64,000 bases of DNA from Tritrichomonas musculus (taxonomy: Eukaryota; Parabasalia; Tritrichomonadida; Tritrichomonadidae). The notes under the pieces are model-generated. The model was not told the origin of the DNA. It worked only from the letters and a program-made list of their open reading frames with translations, and ran no database searches. The stretch lies in the NCBI GenBank assembly GCA_039105265.1, contig JAPFFF010000001.1, positions 1,984,001 to 2,048,000 on the forward strand, read 5' to 3'. Both the position numbers and the translations under genes were made by a program. Shown here piece by piece: positions 39,625 to 48,899 of this stretch (positions are counted from its first letter, which is position 1; every line of letters starts with the position of its first letter).

Positions 39625-41484
39625 ATGACGCTGAGCACGATGTTGTACAATTATGTAGCCAATGAAGATGAAGACGCCGATACATACATGAGTGTGAATG
39701 ACTTTAGAAAGATGTGTGAATCGAATGAATTAGAATTAGAACATCCAGAACCAGATTGTATTCCCGAAGGGAAATTTGCAAAGCAAAAAGCAAATATTAT
39801 AGAGCAAACTGTTAAAGAACATCCAGAGCAAATAGATCCAACATATATTAGATGGCAGATGTTTGATGAGATCCCTGAGCGATTTTATACTATACAATGT
39901 GATGGATATGTTGACATGAATGGGAAACCACTAACTAATGAAGCATCGATTAAGCATCTCACTAGCGGAGAACATGTTGATATAGATGCTGAGTTAGAGA
40001 TATATGATAAGTATGGCAATGTAATCGATTATATGGATTATGATGATTATTATAGTATGGACCATAGTAAGTATGATTTAAACAAAACCACTAAGCAAAT
40101 TAGAACGAAGAAGTTCATCTGTGAAGCGCCAATTGGTTCTAGTAAATCGACAGCAATCCGCAAATGGATATCATCACATGCAACAGAGAGGTTTATGATT
40201 ATAGTTCCTACAGTGAATATTGCTGAAGAGTTCTATAACAAATTGGGACATATGAATAGAGAACTTAGCATGCGATTATGTGTTAACGACAATGCATTTA
40301 GAGATTTTCATAAAGCTGTACATGCTGGAGTTAATGCGATTATTACAACATACAACACTGCATCCAAATGCTTAGGTGATCTAATTGAAGAGTACTATAT
40401 GAGTAAGCAACGACTCGATTACTTCCTTGTTATAGATGAAGCACACCTGTTATTACAACATATTGGATTAATTGAGATAACCAAAGAGTTCGATAAGGTA
40501 GCATTGATAAGTGCAACAGCTAATGATATTAAACACTTCGCGTGTTTCAGAGATTACATAATCGTTAATCCGCATATTGATGAGAGATATAATAGAAACA
40601 TCAATGTTAATAAATTGATATCGGATGCTGATGGACAACGTGCTGCGATAGTTGATTTGATTGATAAAAATAGAATGAATTATGATAAGGTATTAGTTAA
40701 GATCGAGGATAAGAAAGAATGCAAGAGATTGAAGAATTGCTTGAAAGATCGATATAAGGTTGCATTATATACAGGCGATTCCAAAGAAGTTAAGTTGAAT
40801 GAAGATGGAATATTTGAAGAAGATGTTGACGTTGTTATATCTACTTCATCTATCCAGAATGGACAATCCATTAAAGAGAATGTCCTATCTATATTCGTAC
40901 AAACATACATCGATACAACATCCAGTGTTGAACAGTTTCCAGGTCGAAATCGAAATAGAGATTCGGATGTATACGTGTATGTGAGATATGGAAAGCATAT
41001 GAATAAAAGAAAGTATGCTACACCTAACAATAGATATGAACGACGTTTGAATCTATTACGTGATAGTGCATGGAATGAAATGAGTAAAACAAATTGGGAT
41101 GATTTATTATGTAGATTCGGTCGTGTACGATTTAGTAAATCCAATGATACTACCTCCACCGAAACAAATGAAGAAGAAGAAGATACATTCTCTGAAACAA
41201 ATGATCATGTTTGCGATTCGGGAACAAAAGATTGCACAGCAATAACAAATGAGACCTCTGTGAATGAGCAACCTTGTCCAAGACAAGTGAATGAATCTGT
41301 TAACGAAGCCTCGGAATCCAAATTTGAAGAACCTAACATAAATATAGAGTTTCCTACTAAAAGATATCTGTATGATTATTATGGAATCGATATTAATACA
41401 ATACCAGATGGATACGAAATTAAGATGAGATATGTTAAGAATAAAGGTAAGATGGGTCGATTGTATAAATTAGTGAAGAAGTGA
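39625..41484 (+). CDS. SF2 DEAH-box helicase (virus-like element)
   Basis: 619 residues. An N-terminal region of ~160 residues has no clear match and is acidic. The helicase core follows: motif I APIGSSKST (~170-178), motif Ia MIIVPT, motif II VIDEAHLL, motif III SATA, and in the second RecA domain a TGD block, ISTSSIQNGQS (motif V-like) and QFPGRNRNRD (motif VI). The layout resembles viral SF2 helicases and UL9-like origin-binding helicases more than host DEAD-box RNA helicases. The C-terminal ~110 residues are polar, ending in a basic patch. It is the main gene of the + strand arm. Confidence 0.8.
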   Translation: MTLSTMLYNYVANEDEDADTYMSVNDFRKMCESNELELEHPEPDCIPEGKFAKQKANIIEQTVKEHPEQIDPTYIRWQMFDEIPERFYTIQCDGYVDMNGKPLTNEASIKHLTSGEHVDIDAELEIYDKYGNVIDYMDYDDYYSMDHSKYDLNKTTKQIRTKKFICEAPIGSSKSTAIRKWISSHATERFMIIVPTVNIAEEFYNKLGHMNRELSMRLCVNDNAFRDFHKAVHAGVNAIITTYNTASKCLGDLIEEYYMSKQRLDYFLVIDEAHLLLQHIGLIEITKEFDKVALISATANDIKHFACFRDYIIVNPHIDERYNRNINVNKLISDADGQRAAIVDLIDKNRMNYDKVLVKIEDKKECKRLKNCLKDRYKVALYTGDSKEVKLNEDGIFEEDVDVVISTSSIQNGQSIKENVLSIFVQTYIDTTSSVEQFPGRNRNRDSDVYVYVRYGKHMNKRKYATPNNRYERRLNLLRDSAWNEMSKTNWDDLLCRFGRVRFSKSNDTTSTETNEEEEDTFSETNDHVCDSGTKDCTAITNETSVNEQPCPRQVNESVNEASESKFEEPNINIEFPTKRYLYDYYGIDINTIPDGYEIKMRYVKNKGKMGRLYKLVKK

Positions 41485-41523
41485 AACAATTAAGTGTTTC
41501 CTTTGTATTTTTGTTGTAAAGAA

Positions 41524-41766
41524 ATGACCGCATTAACAGAACTGTTTGCTACAGACGATATGAACAAGTTGAAACGTGAGCTAGCTCGACTAGTCGGATC
41601 CAAAGATTATAAAGCAATTAATGTACTACTTCGTCGTAATTCGAATATATGGAAGTTCGATACGAGAGAGCTTAATGAAGAGATCCCATGTGATGTGAAA
41701 CACTTCACTAAAAGAAAGGGTGTAATGAAATTCGAATATCGATCTGGATGCAAAGCTACCAAGTAA
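41524..41766 (+). CDS. small unknown protein of the virus-like element
   Basis: 80 residues from the ATG at 41524 (MTALTELFATDDMNKLKREL); an upstream ATG at 41494 is also in frame. Helical N-terminus, basic C-terminus. It begins 40 bases after the helicase stop, so it is probably co-transcribed. A similar start (TSLEELYTTDD) appears in the frame at 42,339-42,530, suggesting a duplicated 5' end. Confidence 0.55.
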   Translation: MTALTELFATDDMNKLKRELARLVGSKDYKAINVLLRRNSNIWKFDTRELNEEIPCDVKHFTKRKGVMKFEYRSGCKATK

Positions 41767-42515
41767 TACAACGTTATTTTTGGATCAAAAATGCGTACCT
41801 CGGAATTCCGAGGTTCGAGCTCAACTATATTGCCGAGGAATGAGACATTATATAAAGAAAGCATCGTAAAACATCAAAAAAGATGTCTGCCTTCGAACAA
41901 AAACCAACCCCATGATGGATGCGTAATGCATTCTCTCGAGGAACCAATATACGTACCCGGGATTATATATCAATCCCTCAAGAAAAGGAAACTGCATCCA
42001 CCACGAAGCTGGTTTGGGTTGCAAATACCGGCAAATGCCCGTATTACCCCATAATCCACAAGTAATAGCTTACCCAAGGTGTTTAGTTCGCTAGGGCTCT
42101 ATCACAAATATGGACCGAAAATAATACGAAAAATCGGTATGGTAGCGAATCGAACTCATGCCTGCAGTTTGCATGCAAATGTCCCAAAGGGACCCGAAGC
42201 CCGGAGACATGCTTCATGACCCAACAACTATACCAGTTAGCGCTAACATTTATTAGGTTCGGATTACATATTTAATACGTGCATTGTGAATATAGTATTG
42301 TTTTTGTGCAAGAAATGTGCGAGTTTAATTACTTAGAAATGAGTTCCAGAGAAACATCTTCTACGAAGAGTAAGAATAAGAATACAACATTTGCAAAGCA
42401 AACTCCATACAATGGACAAACAAGCTTAGAAGAGCTGTATACTACAGACGATACATTGTACAAACCTTGTATTTTTTCTATCGTTCTTTGTAGAACAAGG
42501 TTGGTACAAAAAGTG
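41767..42515. other. right-hand region of the virus-like element
   Basis: Mostly non-coding. It contains an 18-bp perfect palindrome on CTCGGAATTCCGAG (41,797-41,814), a tRNA-like patch on the minus strand (42,141-42,247), and a short frame from 42,339 (MSSRETSSTKSKNKNTTF) that runs into the junction with the BspA copy at about 42,515. Confidence 0.5.
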
Positions 42516-42516
42516 A

Positions 42517-43275
42517 AGTCTATCTGTAACTAAAATTGGAGATTTTTCTTTCTTAATATGTTCATCGTTGACGCAAATATCAATTTCTTCTTCAGTAACT
42601 ACAATAGGCTTGAGTACTATTCCACAGTTCATCGTTAACTCAAATTTCTATTCATCCTATGTGAAAGAAATTGGTTCAAATGCTTTCCACAAATGCACGT
42701 CCCTAACACATGTAACAATTTCTTCTTCTATAACTTCAATTAATAAAAAAACTTTTAAAGGATGCCCATTATTAGTTAGGATTTCAATTCCATCTTCTGT
42801 AACTAAAATCAGCGATTGTGCATTTGAAGGATGTTCATCATTGAAACGATTTTCAATTCCTTCTTCAGTAACTGAGATTGGAGATTTTGCTTTCAGTGGA
42901 TGTTCATCACTGACAGAAATCACAATTCCTTCTTCAATAACAGAAATTGGATGGGATTCATTCAAAGGATGCTCATCATTGAGACAAATTTCAATTCCTT
43001 CTTATGTAACAGAAATCATACATTATGCATTCCGTGAATGCTCAGCATTGACCAAAATCACAATTCCTTCTTCCGTAACTGAAATTTGTGATAGTGTTTT
43101 TAATGGATGTTCATCACTATCACAAATCACAATTCCTTCTTCTGTAACTGAAATTGGGGAATCTGCTTTCAGTGGATGCTCATCACTGACACAAGTCATG
43201 ATTCCATCATCACTAACAAATATTGGCAAAGATGCTTTTATACAATGCCCAAAAGCTAAAATTTGCATCTTTTAA
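42517..43275 (+). pseudogene. duplicated, truncated 3' end of the kinase-BspA gene
   Basis: Begins mid-repeat at SVTKIGDF (equivalent to ~34,893 of the intact gene) immediately after the virus-like element. It runs to the same C-terminus, IQCPKAKICIF, and on through the 3' flank to 43,404. Changes include a frame break near 42,620-42,660, loss of at least two repeats, and point changes. No kinase or start is present. It is a partial duplicate whose 5' part is cut at the element junction. Confidence 0.85.
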
Positions 43276-43404
43276 GATACATGATGATTTCACTTTTTAA
43301 TTTTGGACTGCTATAATTGAATGAGATAACTAAATCAGCCATAAAAACATATGATTTCACTAAATAAGCAACTAAGTTGTTTATATATGAATATCTCTTT
43401 TTTT

Positions 43405-43812
43405 GGGGAATCGTATTTTTCTACGCCACTTTTTGAAAACTTTTAAACTTTTTGAATACTTTTTTATACATTTTTTATTCAATTTTTGCTAAATAATGCA
43501 TAAATATTTTGTTTAAATGGCTTCCCGATTCATCCAGCAATTCAAGGAGCCTGATTCGGCTTCGCGCAGCCCTGTGGTGATCTCTGGTGCGTATATTCCT
43601 GAAAAATTATGTTAAAAATAAAAAAAATTATATCAAAAAAAGCAAATAGTTATATTTTTAAGAGAAAATTTAAATTTACGATTTTTTTGGTTAATTTTCT
43701 TAACAGAGTAAGTTAAATTTCACCTTAAGATGGCGGTTTTTTACTTTCCATGAATAGCTATTCACGGATAGAAAAACCATTCAAAAAGTGGCGTAGAAAA
43801 AAACGATTGTCC
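43405..43812 (-). mobile_element. MITE, full copy, 9-bp target duplication
   Basis: 408 bp. The terminal inverted repeats are about 33 bp, beginning GGGGAATCGTATTTTTCTAC at the left and GGACAATCGTTTTTTTCTAC at the right (inverted). It is flanked by perfect 9-bp duplications TCTTTTTTT (43,396-43,404 and 43,813-43,821). The paralogous site at ~35.92 kb has the flanks without the element. TIR length and a 9-bp target duplication fit Mutator-like (MULE) elements, which are known in trichomonads. No coding capacity. Confidence 0.9.
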
Positions 43813-43821
43813 TCTTTTTTT

Positions 43822-44192
43822 TAATAAACATTTTTATTTCATAAAGAATATTATTCTTGCTTTTATTGAGCATTATATATATATACATGCTAGATTATAA
43901 ATGAAGAATACGGCTAGGCATGTTATTTTGGTATCAAAATATTCAGGTCATTTTTTCTGATTATATGAAAACAATCATTTTTTGAATTATTAAAAAAAAA
44001 TTGTTATTTTAAAAACATTAAAGAAAAGTGCAGCTTATTGAATTTGAAATACGTTGCAGCTATGATTCCAAACACATTAAGAAAGAAATTCTATGAGTTC
44101 TTTTAATCATTTTAATTCTATGAGTTCTTTTAATATAATAAGTTTATGTAAATTTCAGCCCATTTTTTTTTGAATAAAATGATTAAAACATT
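43822..44192. other. intergenic
   Basis: A/T-rich, nothing recognised. 44,100-44,135 contains a short duplicated TTCTATGAGTTCTTTTAAT. Confidence 0.5.
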
Positions 44193-44200
44193 TCACTTTT
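44193..44200 (+). promoter_or_regulatory. TCACTTTT initiator candidate
   Basis: TCACTTTT followed by a long T run, with the A about 47 bases before the ATG at 44242. The leader is longer than at the other genes. Confidence 0.4.
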
Positions 44201-44241
44201 TTTTTTTTTTTTTTAATTTAATTTATTTAAAATATATCTAG

Positions 44242-44970
44242 ATGGAGCGTGAAATGATTCTTTTTATGGTTTCTGTTTATGATGAAACAGATGATTATCA
44301 AAAAATGATTAATTCAATGAAGAAAGTTATTCAAATTGATCCAAAATTGAATAAAGATGAACAAATGCTTTTATCGTACTGTTATAAACGTCTGTATACT
44401 CAAATACGTAATGCTCTTACTCATATTATATCAACTATCAACGCAGAAACAATATTAGGAAACAAATTGCGTGTAGAACATCTCACTCAGTATAAAATTA
44501 AATTGATGAATGAAATAGAAAATCTCTGTAATGAAATTATTGGAATCATTGATGATCAACTTTTGCCTTCTGCATATGATGATTATTGTATTTTTTCTTA
44601 TGAGCAAATGAAAGCAAAATTTTACGAATATATATGCAGAAACAGCAAAGAATTAGGAATAACTAATATTGTATATAAAGCAAAGGAATGTTATGAAAAA
44701 GTTATTAATTATATTGATAAAATATCTACACCAGATCAGCCAATATATCAGAGTTTTTATCTCAATTATTCAACTTTTCTTTATGAAATAATGGGACAAA
44801 AAATCGAAGCCATTGAATTATCAAATAAAATTTTTGATAAATGTTTAGAGGCTAATGATGAAATAATGGAGCAATATGATTGTATATATTCTGAAAGTAC
44901 AGCCGTATTGCAATTGTTGAAAGATAATGCTGATAAATGGACACAAGAATTAAGTTTTACTAATGAATAA
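44242..44970 (+). CDS. divergent 14-3-3 protein
   Basis: 242 residues, the normal 14-3-3 length. N-terminal helices MEREMILFMVSVYDETDDYQKMINSMKKVIQIDPKLNKDEQMLLSYCYKRL match the family pattern (YDEMVxxMKKV, LTxEERNLLSVAYKN). The C-terminal part SFYLNYSTFLYEIMGQKIEAIELSNKIFD, then YSESTAVLQLLKDNADKWT, matches the signature LNFSVFYYEI and STLIMQLLRDNLxLWT. 14-3-3 dimers bind phosphoserine/threonine peptides and regulate kinases and other clients. The usual RRASWR-type phosphate-binding segment is changed here (around QIRNALTHII), so binding specificity may differ. Confidence 0.85.
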   Translation: MEREMILFMVSVYDETDDYQKMINSMKKVIQIDPKLNKDEQMLLSYCYKRLYTQIRNALTHIISTINAETILGNKLRVEHLTQYKIKLMNEIENLCNEIIGIIDDQLLPSAYDDYCIFSYEQMKAKFYEYICRNSKELGITNIVYKAKECYEKVINYIDKISTPDQPIYQSFYLNYSTFLYEIMGQKIEAIELSNKIFDKCLEANDEIMEQYDCIYSESTAVLQLLKDNADKWTQELSFTNE

Positions 44971-45654
44971 TATAAAAATGCTAATAAAAAAGGATCATTG
45001 AACAAGGATATAATTACCATTTTCATTTTTTAATAGAGAATCAAGAGCGATGTCAAGCTGATAAAAAGGAAAATCTTCAACTGGTAATTATCAATTATAA
45101 TCTTACTTATTTAAAGTGCTTCACACTTTTCTACTTATCGCATGTTAAACTAGTAAACAATTAAATACTTACTAATATTTATACAGTAATATCTTAAAAG
45201 ATTTAAGAAAAAAAATAATATCCTATTTATTTTTCTTTAAAATATTTTAACGTTTTTTTGAATTATAAAATGGGAAATAATCAGAGATTTGTCTGTAAAA
45301 ACAATTTTTGCTCTTTATGAAGATAATATTCAAAAGATTACTTTTGCTTGCAAAACGATGTGAATTGTTTAATCGTTTCTTTCATCTTTTAGGTCTCAAT
45401 ATTTCTTTTTTTTGTGATACATACTTTGTTCAATTTGATTGTTTTCTCATTATATATTTGTAGCTACTTTTGAAATTGTTGAAGTCTCCATAGTATATGT
45501 AATTAGTGAACAGATATATTTATCTTAAAAGATAATACTTGATATAAGATTAATCTTAGACAAAATGATTCAAATTTTTTATCTAATTTCTTGAAATGAA
45601 TCTGAAATTTTTATATTTTTCATATCACATATCAGTAAATTTTTCTTTGAGAAA
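44971..45654. other. intergenic
   Basis: A/T-rich spacer of ~680 bases. A TCAGTAAATTTTTC at 45,632 is a weak initiator candidate for the next gene. Nothing else is seen. Confidence 0.5.
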
Positions 45655-46815
45655 ATGAATATCAAAGAGTTTATTGAGAAAATGAAAAATATTCAGAGTA
45701 ATCTCCTAGAATTTCTCGAAGATGAGTCAAATTCAAGAGATAAATATGAAACTTTTGTTAAGCTTATCACAGAACAAAAAATAATTGATGACCAATATGA
45801 ATTCAAAGCATTATTGGATTTAATAGATGCCATTAGTAGAAATCACCGACGTTCTCACAATTTTATATCCAATGTTGAACAAATTTTGAGGCATTTCAAA
45901 CAACATATCCAAAAATATTTTTCAAATTCAAAAATTTTAGAAATTTTCGATTATAACAAGCGAATCCTTCTATTTCTTATTGAAGAGAAAGTGATGACAA
46001 TTGACGACTCTATTTTTATAACACTTATAAATGATGAATATTGCGACTATTTTCAACCGGAAATCAAACCGTTTCTCACAAAAGAAAACATTGAAAAATA
46101 CAGCGACCGAAATAAATCATTAAAAGATGAAGAATTTATTGAAAGGATGAAGAAGGATGTTGATGAAGATTTTTATGAGAAAAGACGAGAAGGAGAAAAT
46201 GATGACTTTTTGTGTCGATTGATTCGATTTAACGAAATCAAAGAATTTATCACTTTTGTTGAACAAACAAATCTGTCACTTCAAAGCACTTTAATTAAAA
46301 ATTCAATTTTTGAAACAAACAATCAACTTTTGCAAAACGAATTTCGTAAAATCAAGCTGATTGAATATGCATCGTTTTATGGCTCGAATGACATCATCAA
46401 ATACATGAAAATGAAAGGAGTTGAGCTGATATCAAGCATGTGGACTTATGCAATTCACGGTGGTAATGAAGAATTGATAAGATATCTTGAAGAAAATCAT
46501 GTTTCACCACCAGAAAATGAATATAATAATATTCTTGACGAATCGATCACCTGTCATCACAACGAAATTTCAAACTACATCATTGATTATTTATTCAAAG
46601 AAGAAGATATTCAATATAGAATTAAAAACGATTATTATTCGAATATGTATCGTTCTGCAATTGAATCTCACAATTATTATTTCTTCCCAGATAATATGAA
46701 ATACAAAAATATGATTAGTTACTTATGTGAATTTGATTATTACTCTCTTGTCAAACTTTGCTTGGAGGAAGAAAACATTGATATAAATGAAATAATCAAA
46801 ACAGCAATATTTTAA
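45655..46815 (+). CDS. DUF3447/ankyrin-type protein (possibly 3'-truncated)
   Basis: 386 residues. The N-terminal ~120 residues are helical (MNIKEFIEKMKNIQSNLLEFL...), typical of the head of trichomonad ankyrin proteins. From ~238 the DUF3447 signature appears: IEYASFYGSNDIIKYMKMKG, then MWTYAIHGGNEELIRYLEE, then further ankyrin-like units to DYYSLVKLCLEEENIDINEI. The stop at 46,813 falls within an ankyrin unit, and more units follow in pieces at 46,930-47,360. The gene is therefore either truncated by decay or continues by splicing. It is related to the 8634 gene. Confidence 0.75.
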   Translation: MNIKEFIEKMKNIQSNLLEFLEDESNSRDKYETFVKLITEQKIIDDQYEFKALLDLIDAISRNHRRSHNFISNVEQILRHFKQHIQKYFSNSKILEIFDYNKRILLFLIEEKVMTIDDSIFITLINDEYCDYFQPEIKPFLTKENIEKYSDRNKSLKDEEFIERMKKDVDEDFYEKRREGENDDFLCRLIRFNEIKEFITFVEQTNLSLQSTLIKNSIFETNNQLLQNEFRKIKLIEYASFYGSNDIIKYMKMKGVELISSMWTYAIHGGNEELIRYLEENHVSPPENEYNNILDESITCHHNEISNYIIDYLFKEEDIQYRIKNDYYSNMYRSAIESHNYYFFPDNMKYKNMISYLCEFDYYSLVKLCLEEENIDINEIIKTAIF

Positions 46816-47363
46816 ATGACATTTGAAATTCAAAAACATTCATGATATTTCAAATCTAACTTTTTTTTTTTAATGCAATTGAAATTTTGAAATGTTTTAT
46901 GGAATTTGACTCATATTTTTTAATTATACTTTTTTGTTAAGTGCCACAATAGAAGGCAATATAGAAATTGTTGAATTGTTATTAAGACAAGAAGGCATCG
47001 ATGTCAACATGAAAGGTATTTTAAATCAAAAAAATTCATGATATTTCAAATCTAACTTTTTTGTTCATGAAATTGAAATTTAGAATGATTTATGATAATA
47101 CGGCTTTGATTTATGCAGCAAAATATGGATATAAAGAAATTGTTGAATTACTATTAAAACAAGAAGGTATTGATATCAATATAAAAAACATTTTAAATCA
47201 AAAGCATTCATGATATTTCAAATATAACTTTTTCTGTTTTACTTGATCATTTGTGGAATTTTGGAAGAAAGTATTTACTTAACAGCCATTGAATGTGCAA
47301 GAAAAAATAATTTTACAGAAATTGTTGACCTTCTATCCAAGGGACCGATCAAATCCATTTAAT
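46816..47363 (+). pseudogene. interrupted ankyrin-repeat continuation
   Basis: Ankyrin units read in separate pieces: SATIEGNIEIVELLLRQEGIDVNMK (46,941-47,014); YDNTALIYAAKYGYKEIVELLLKQEGIDINIK (~47,092-47,185); then AIECARKNNFTEIVDLL near 47,288-47,338. Each is preceded by a similar non-coding insert containing ATTTTAAAT, TTCATGATATTTCAAAT and TAACTTTTT (starting ~46,810, ~47,015, ~47,190). Either a decayed tandemly duplicated exon region or intron-like inserts. Confidence 0.6.
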
Positions 47364-47701
47364 AATAAACATAATAATCATTGACTATTTAATTGTATCT
47401 TATAAATATATGTAAAACTTGTTCTTTCATAATGTATACAATTTATTAATTAGTTTAATTCTTATCAAATAAACTTAACTTTTTGATAAGTAAAGATAAA
47501 TTTAGCTATAAAGTATTTAATTTAGAAAATAAATTTGAGAGCTTAAACATATCATGATAGAATTGGTTGATGTAATAGTTTTTTTCAATAAAATATTTTT
47601 TTGTACCTATAATTTATCTGACATGCAGAAGCTTGGGTAATGGAGAGAAGATTTTTATTTCAAAAAAACAAAAAAATAGCCTATATTATTAAATATTTTA
47701 T
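47364..47701. other. intergenic
   Basis: A/T-rich convergent spacer between the ankyrin relic and the RAD23-like relic. Nothing recognised. Confidence 0.5.
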
Positions 47702-48899
47702 TTATCCCATTGACACAAGAAGGTTCATCGCTGCTTCTTCATTTTTATCGCATGTCACATAAACTTGTAAAGCCATTACTCTATCATATCCAGCTTCAAC
47801 CAACCTTGAAATTGCCAGATTATCAGCTTCAGTCAAATTTATGTTTAAATTTAAGCTCTCAAAAATTTGTTGATTCAAATTGTTTCTTTCTCTCTCAATT
47901 CCAATTAATGAATTATCGAAATTGTCTTGTGCATTTATAGTCTGAGGCATGTTTTGCATGTTTTGGTTTTCTTGATTCTGGACTTGATCTTGCTGTTCTT
48001 GATTTTTTTGATTATTATGTTAAATTTGATTGTTTTCTCTAGCATTCATTCTGGTTAAATACCTAGAAATAAATAATCCTAGATCATATATATTATTACT
48101 TGCTGAATCTGAGGTATCAAGAGCATTTTCAATTTCATGTTGTAATGAATCGTTACTTAGATTAAATAAATTGTCATTATAATTATTTGTTCCAAAATTA
48201 TTGTTAAGCAAATCAGCTTCTTGATATGTTGTTTCATCTTCGGGCTGAATTATTTGAGAATGCTTAAACTCGCCAAGAATAATACTATCATTTAAATCTT
48301 GGTCAGTATATCTATGTTTTGTATCCATATCTTCTTCATTTTGATATTTATGATTTGTAGTAAAACCATCATTATCATCATCAGAACTGTAATCAAAATC
48401 AAGTACATTTAAATTTAAATGTACTGGATTATTTTGTGATTGAATCAAATTTGTTGGAAAAGATGAATTAATGTTAATAATATCGTATTTTAATGAATTT
48501 TCAAGATTAATTGGCTCTCTTTCATCATTGAATTCTAAATTATATGGTATTCTATTAGAATTCTGTAATATAGGATTTATGCTATTTCCTTTATTTTATA
48601 AATAATTATACCTTGAAAAAATCCATATTAAATGAATTATTGACCATTCGATATGATTTGTCTGGAAAGATATCTGAATTAAAAATAACAATTGGATCAT
48701 TTTTTGTTTCTGAATTAAATATCTCTTTGGTAATAGACTCATCATTTAAAAATTTTCCAGATCTACAAAAACAAAATCTATTAGTATTGTAATTATATTC
48801 TCTAAGGAGTTTTTCTTGAATTTTACTAATGGTAATATCTTCTTCAAATGTTAGATCATATTTTTGTCCACTTAAATCTCTAATTCTTACTGATTTCAT
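47702..48899 (-). pseudogene. RAD23-like UBL-UBA gene, broken
   Basis: Reading on the minus strand: 48,606-48,899 encodes a ubiquitin-like head (MKSVRIRDLSGQKYDLTFEE, then ITISKIQEKLL, FCRSGKFLNDE). A different frame, ~48,590-48,020, encodes an acidic, Asn-rich middle. After an in-frame TAA at 48,020 the same frame continues as a Gln/Asn-rich linker into a UBA domain (ISRLVEAGYDRVMALQVYVT, then NEEAAMNLLVSMG) ending at 47,702. UBL + low-complexity middle + C-terminal UBA is the RAD23/Dsk2 shuttle layout for delivering ubiquitylated proteins to the proteasome. One frame change and one stop separate the parts, so it is a recent pseudogene unless these are sequencing errors. Confidence 0.7.

Larger units (their letters stand above)
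36410..42515. mobile_element. compact virus-like DNA element (CRESS-type Rep, ULP1/adenain-like protease, SF2 helicase)
   Basis: A ~6.1-kb block with less AT-rich composition and its own gene style. Its - strand arm carries a ULP1-type cysteine protease, a protein of unknown function, an HNH endonuclease and an HUH Rep domain. Its + strand arm carries an SF2 DEAH helicase and small proteins. A ~1.1-kb intergenic region with iterons and hairpins separates the arms. No integrase, polymerase B or capsid gene was recognised, so it is not a typical Polinton/Maverick. The Rep points to CRESS-DNA-virus kin. The ends are not defined by inverted repeats. The named frames are long and open, so the insertion is probably young, but the set looks incomplete as a virus. 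Family uncertain; treated as a fossil virus-like element. Confidence 0.6.

Noticed and set aside
42141-42247. Functional tRNA gene
   Set aside because: A- and B-box-like words are present, but the D, anticodon and T arms do not fold acceptably.
36410-42515. Typical Polinton/Maverick
   Set aside because: No polymerase B, retroviral-type integrase or ATPase frame was recognised, and no long terminal inverted repeats.
46810-47200. Canonical trichomonad introns in the ankyrin relic
   Set aside because: Only the middle insert has GT and AG ends, and the GTAYGT/ACTAACACACAG motifs are absent; kept only as a question.
48585-48615. Short intron joining the two RAD23-like frames
   Set aside because: A GT follows the AAG, but no AG at a distance restoring the frame was found, and neither splice end matches the known trichomonad motifs.
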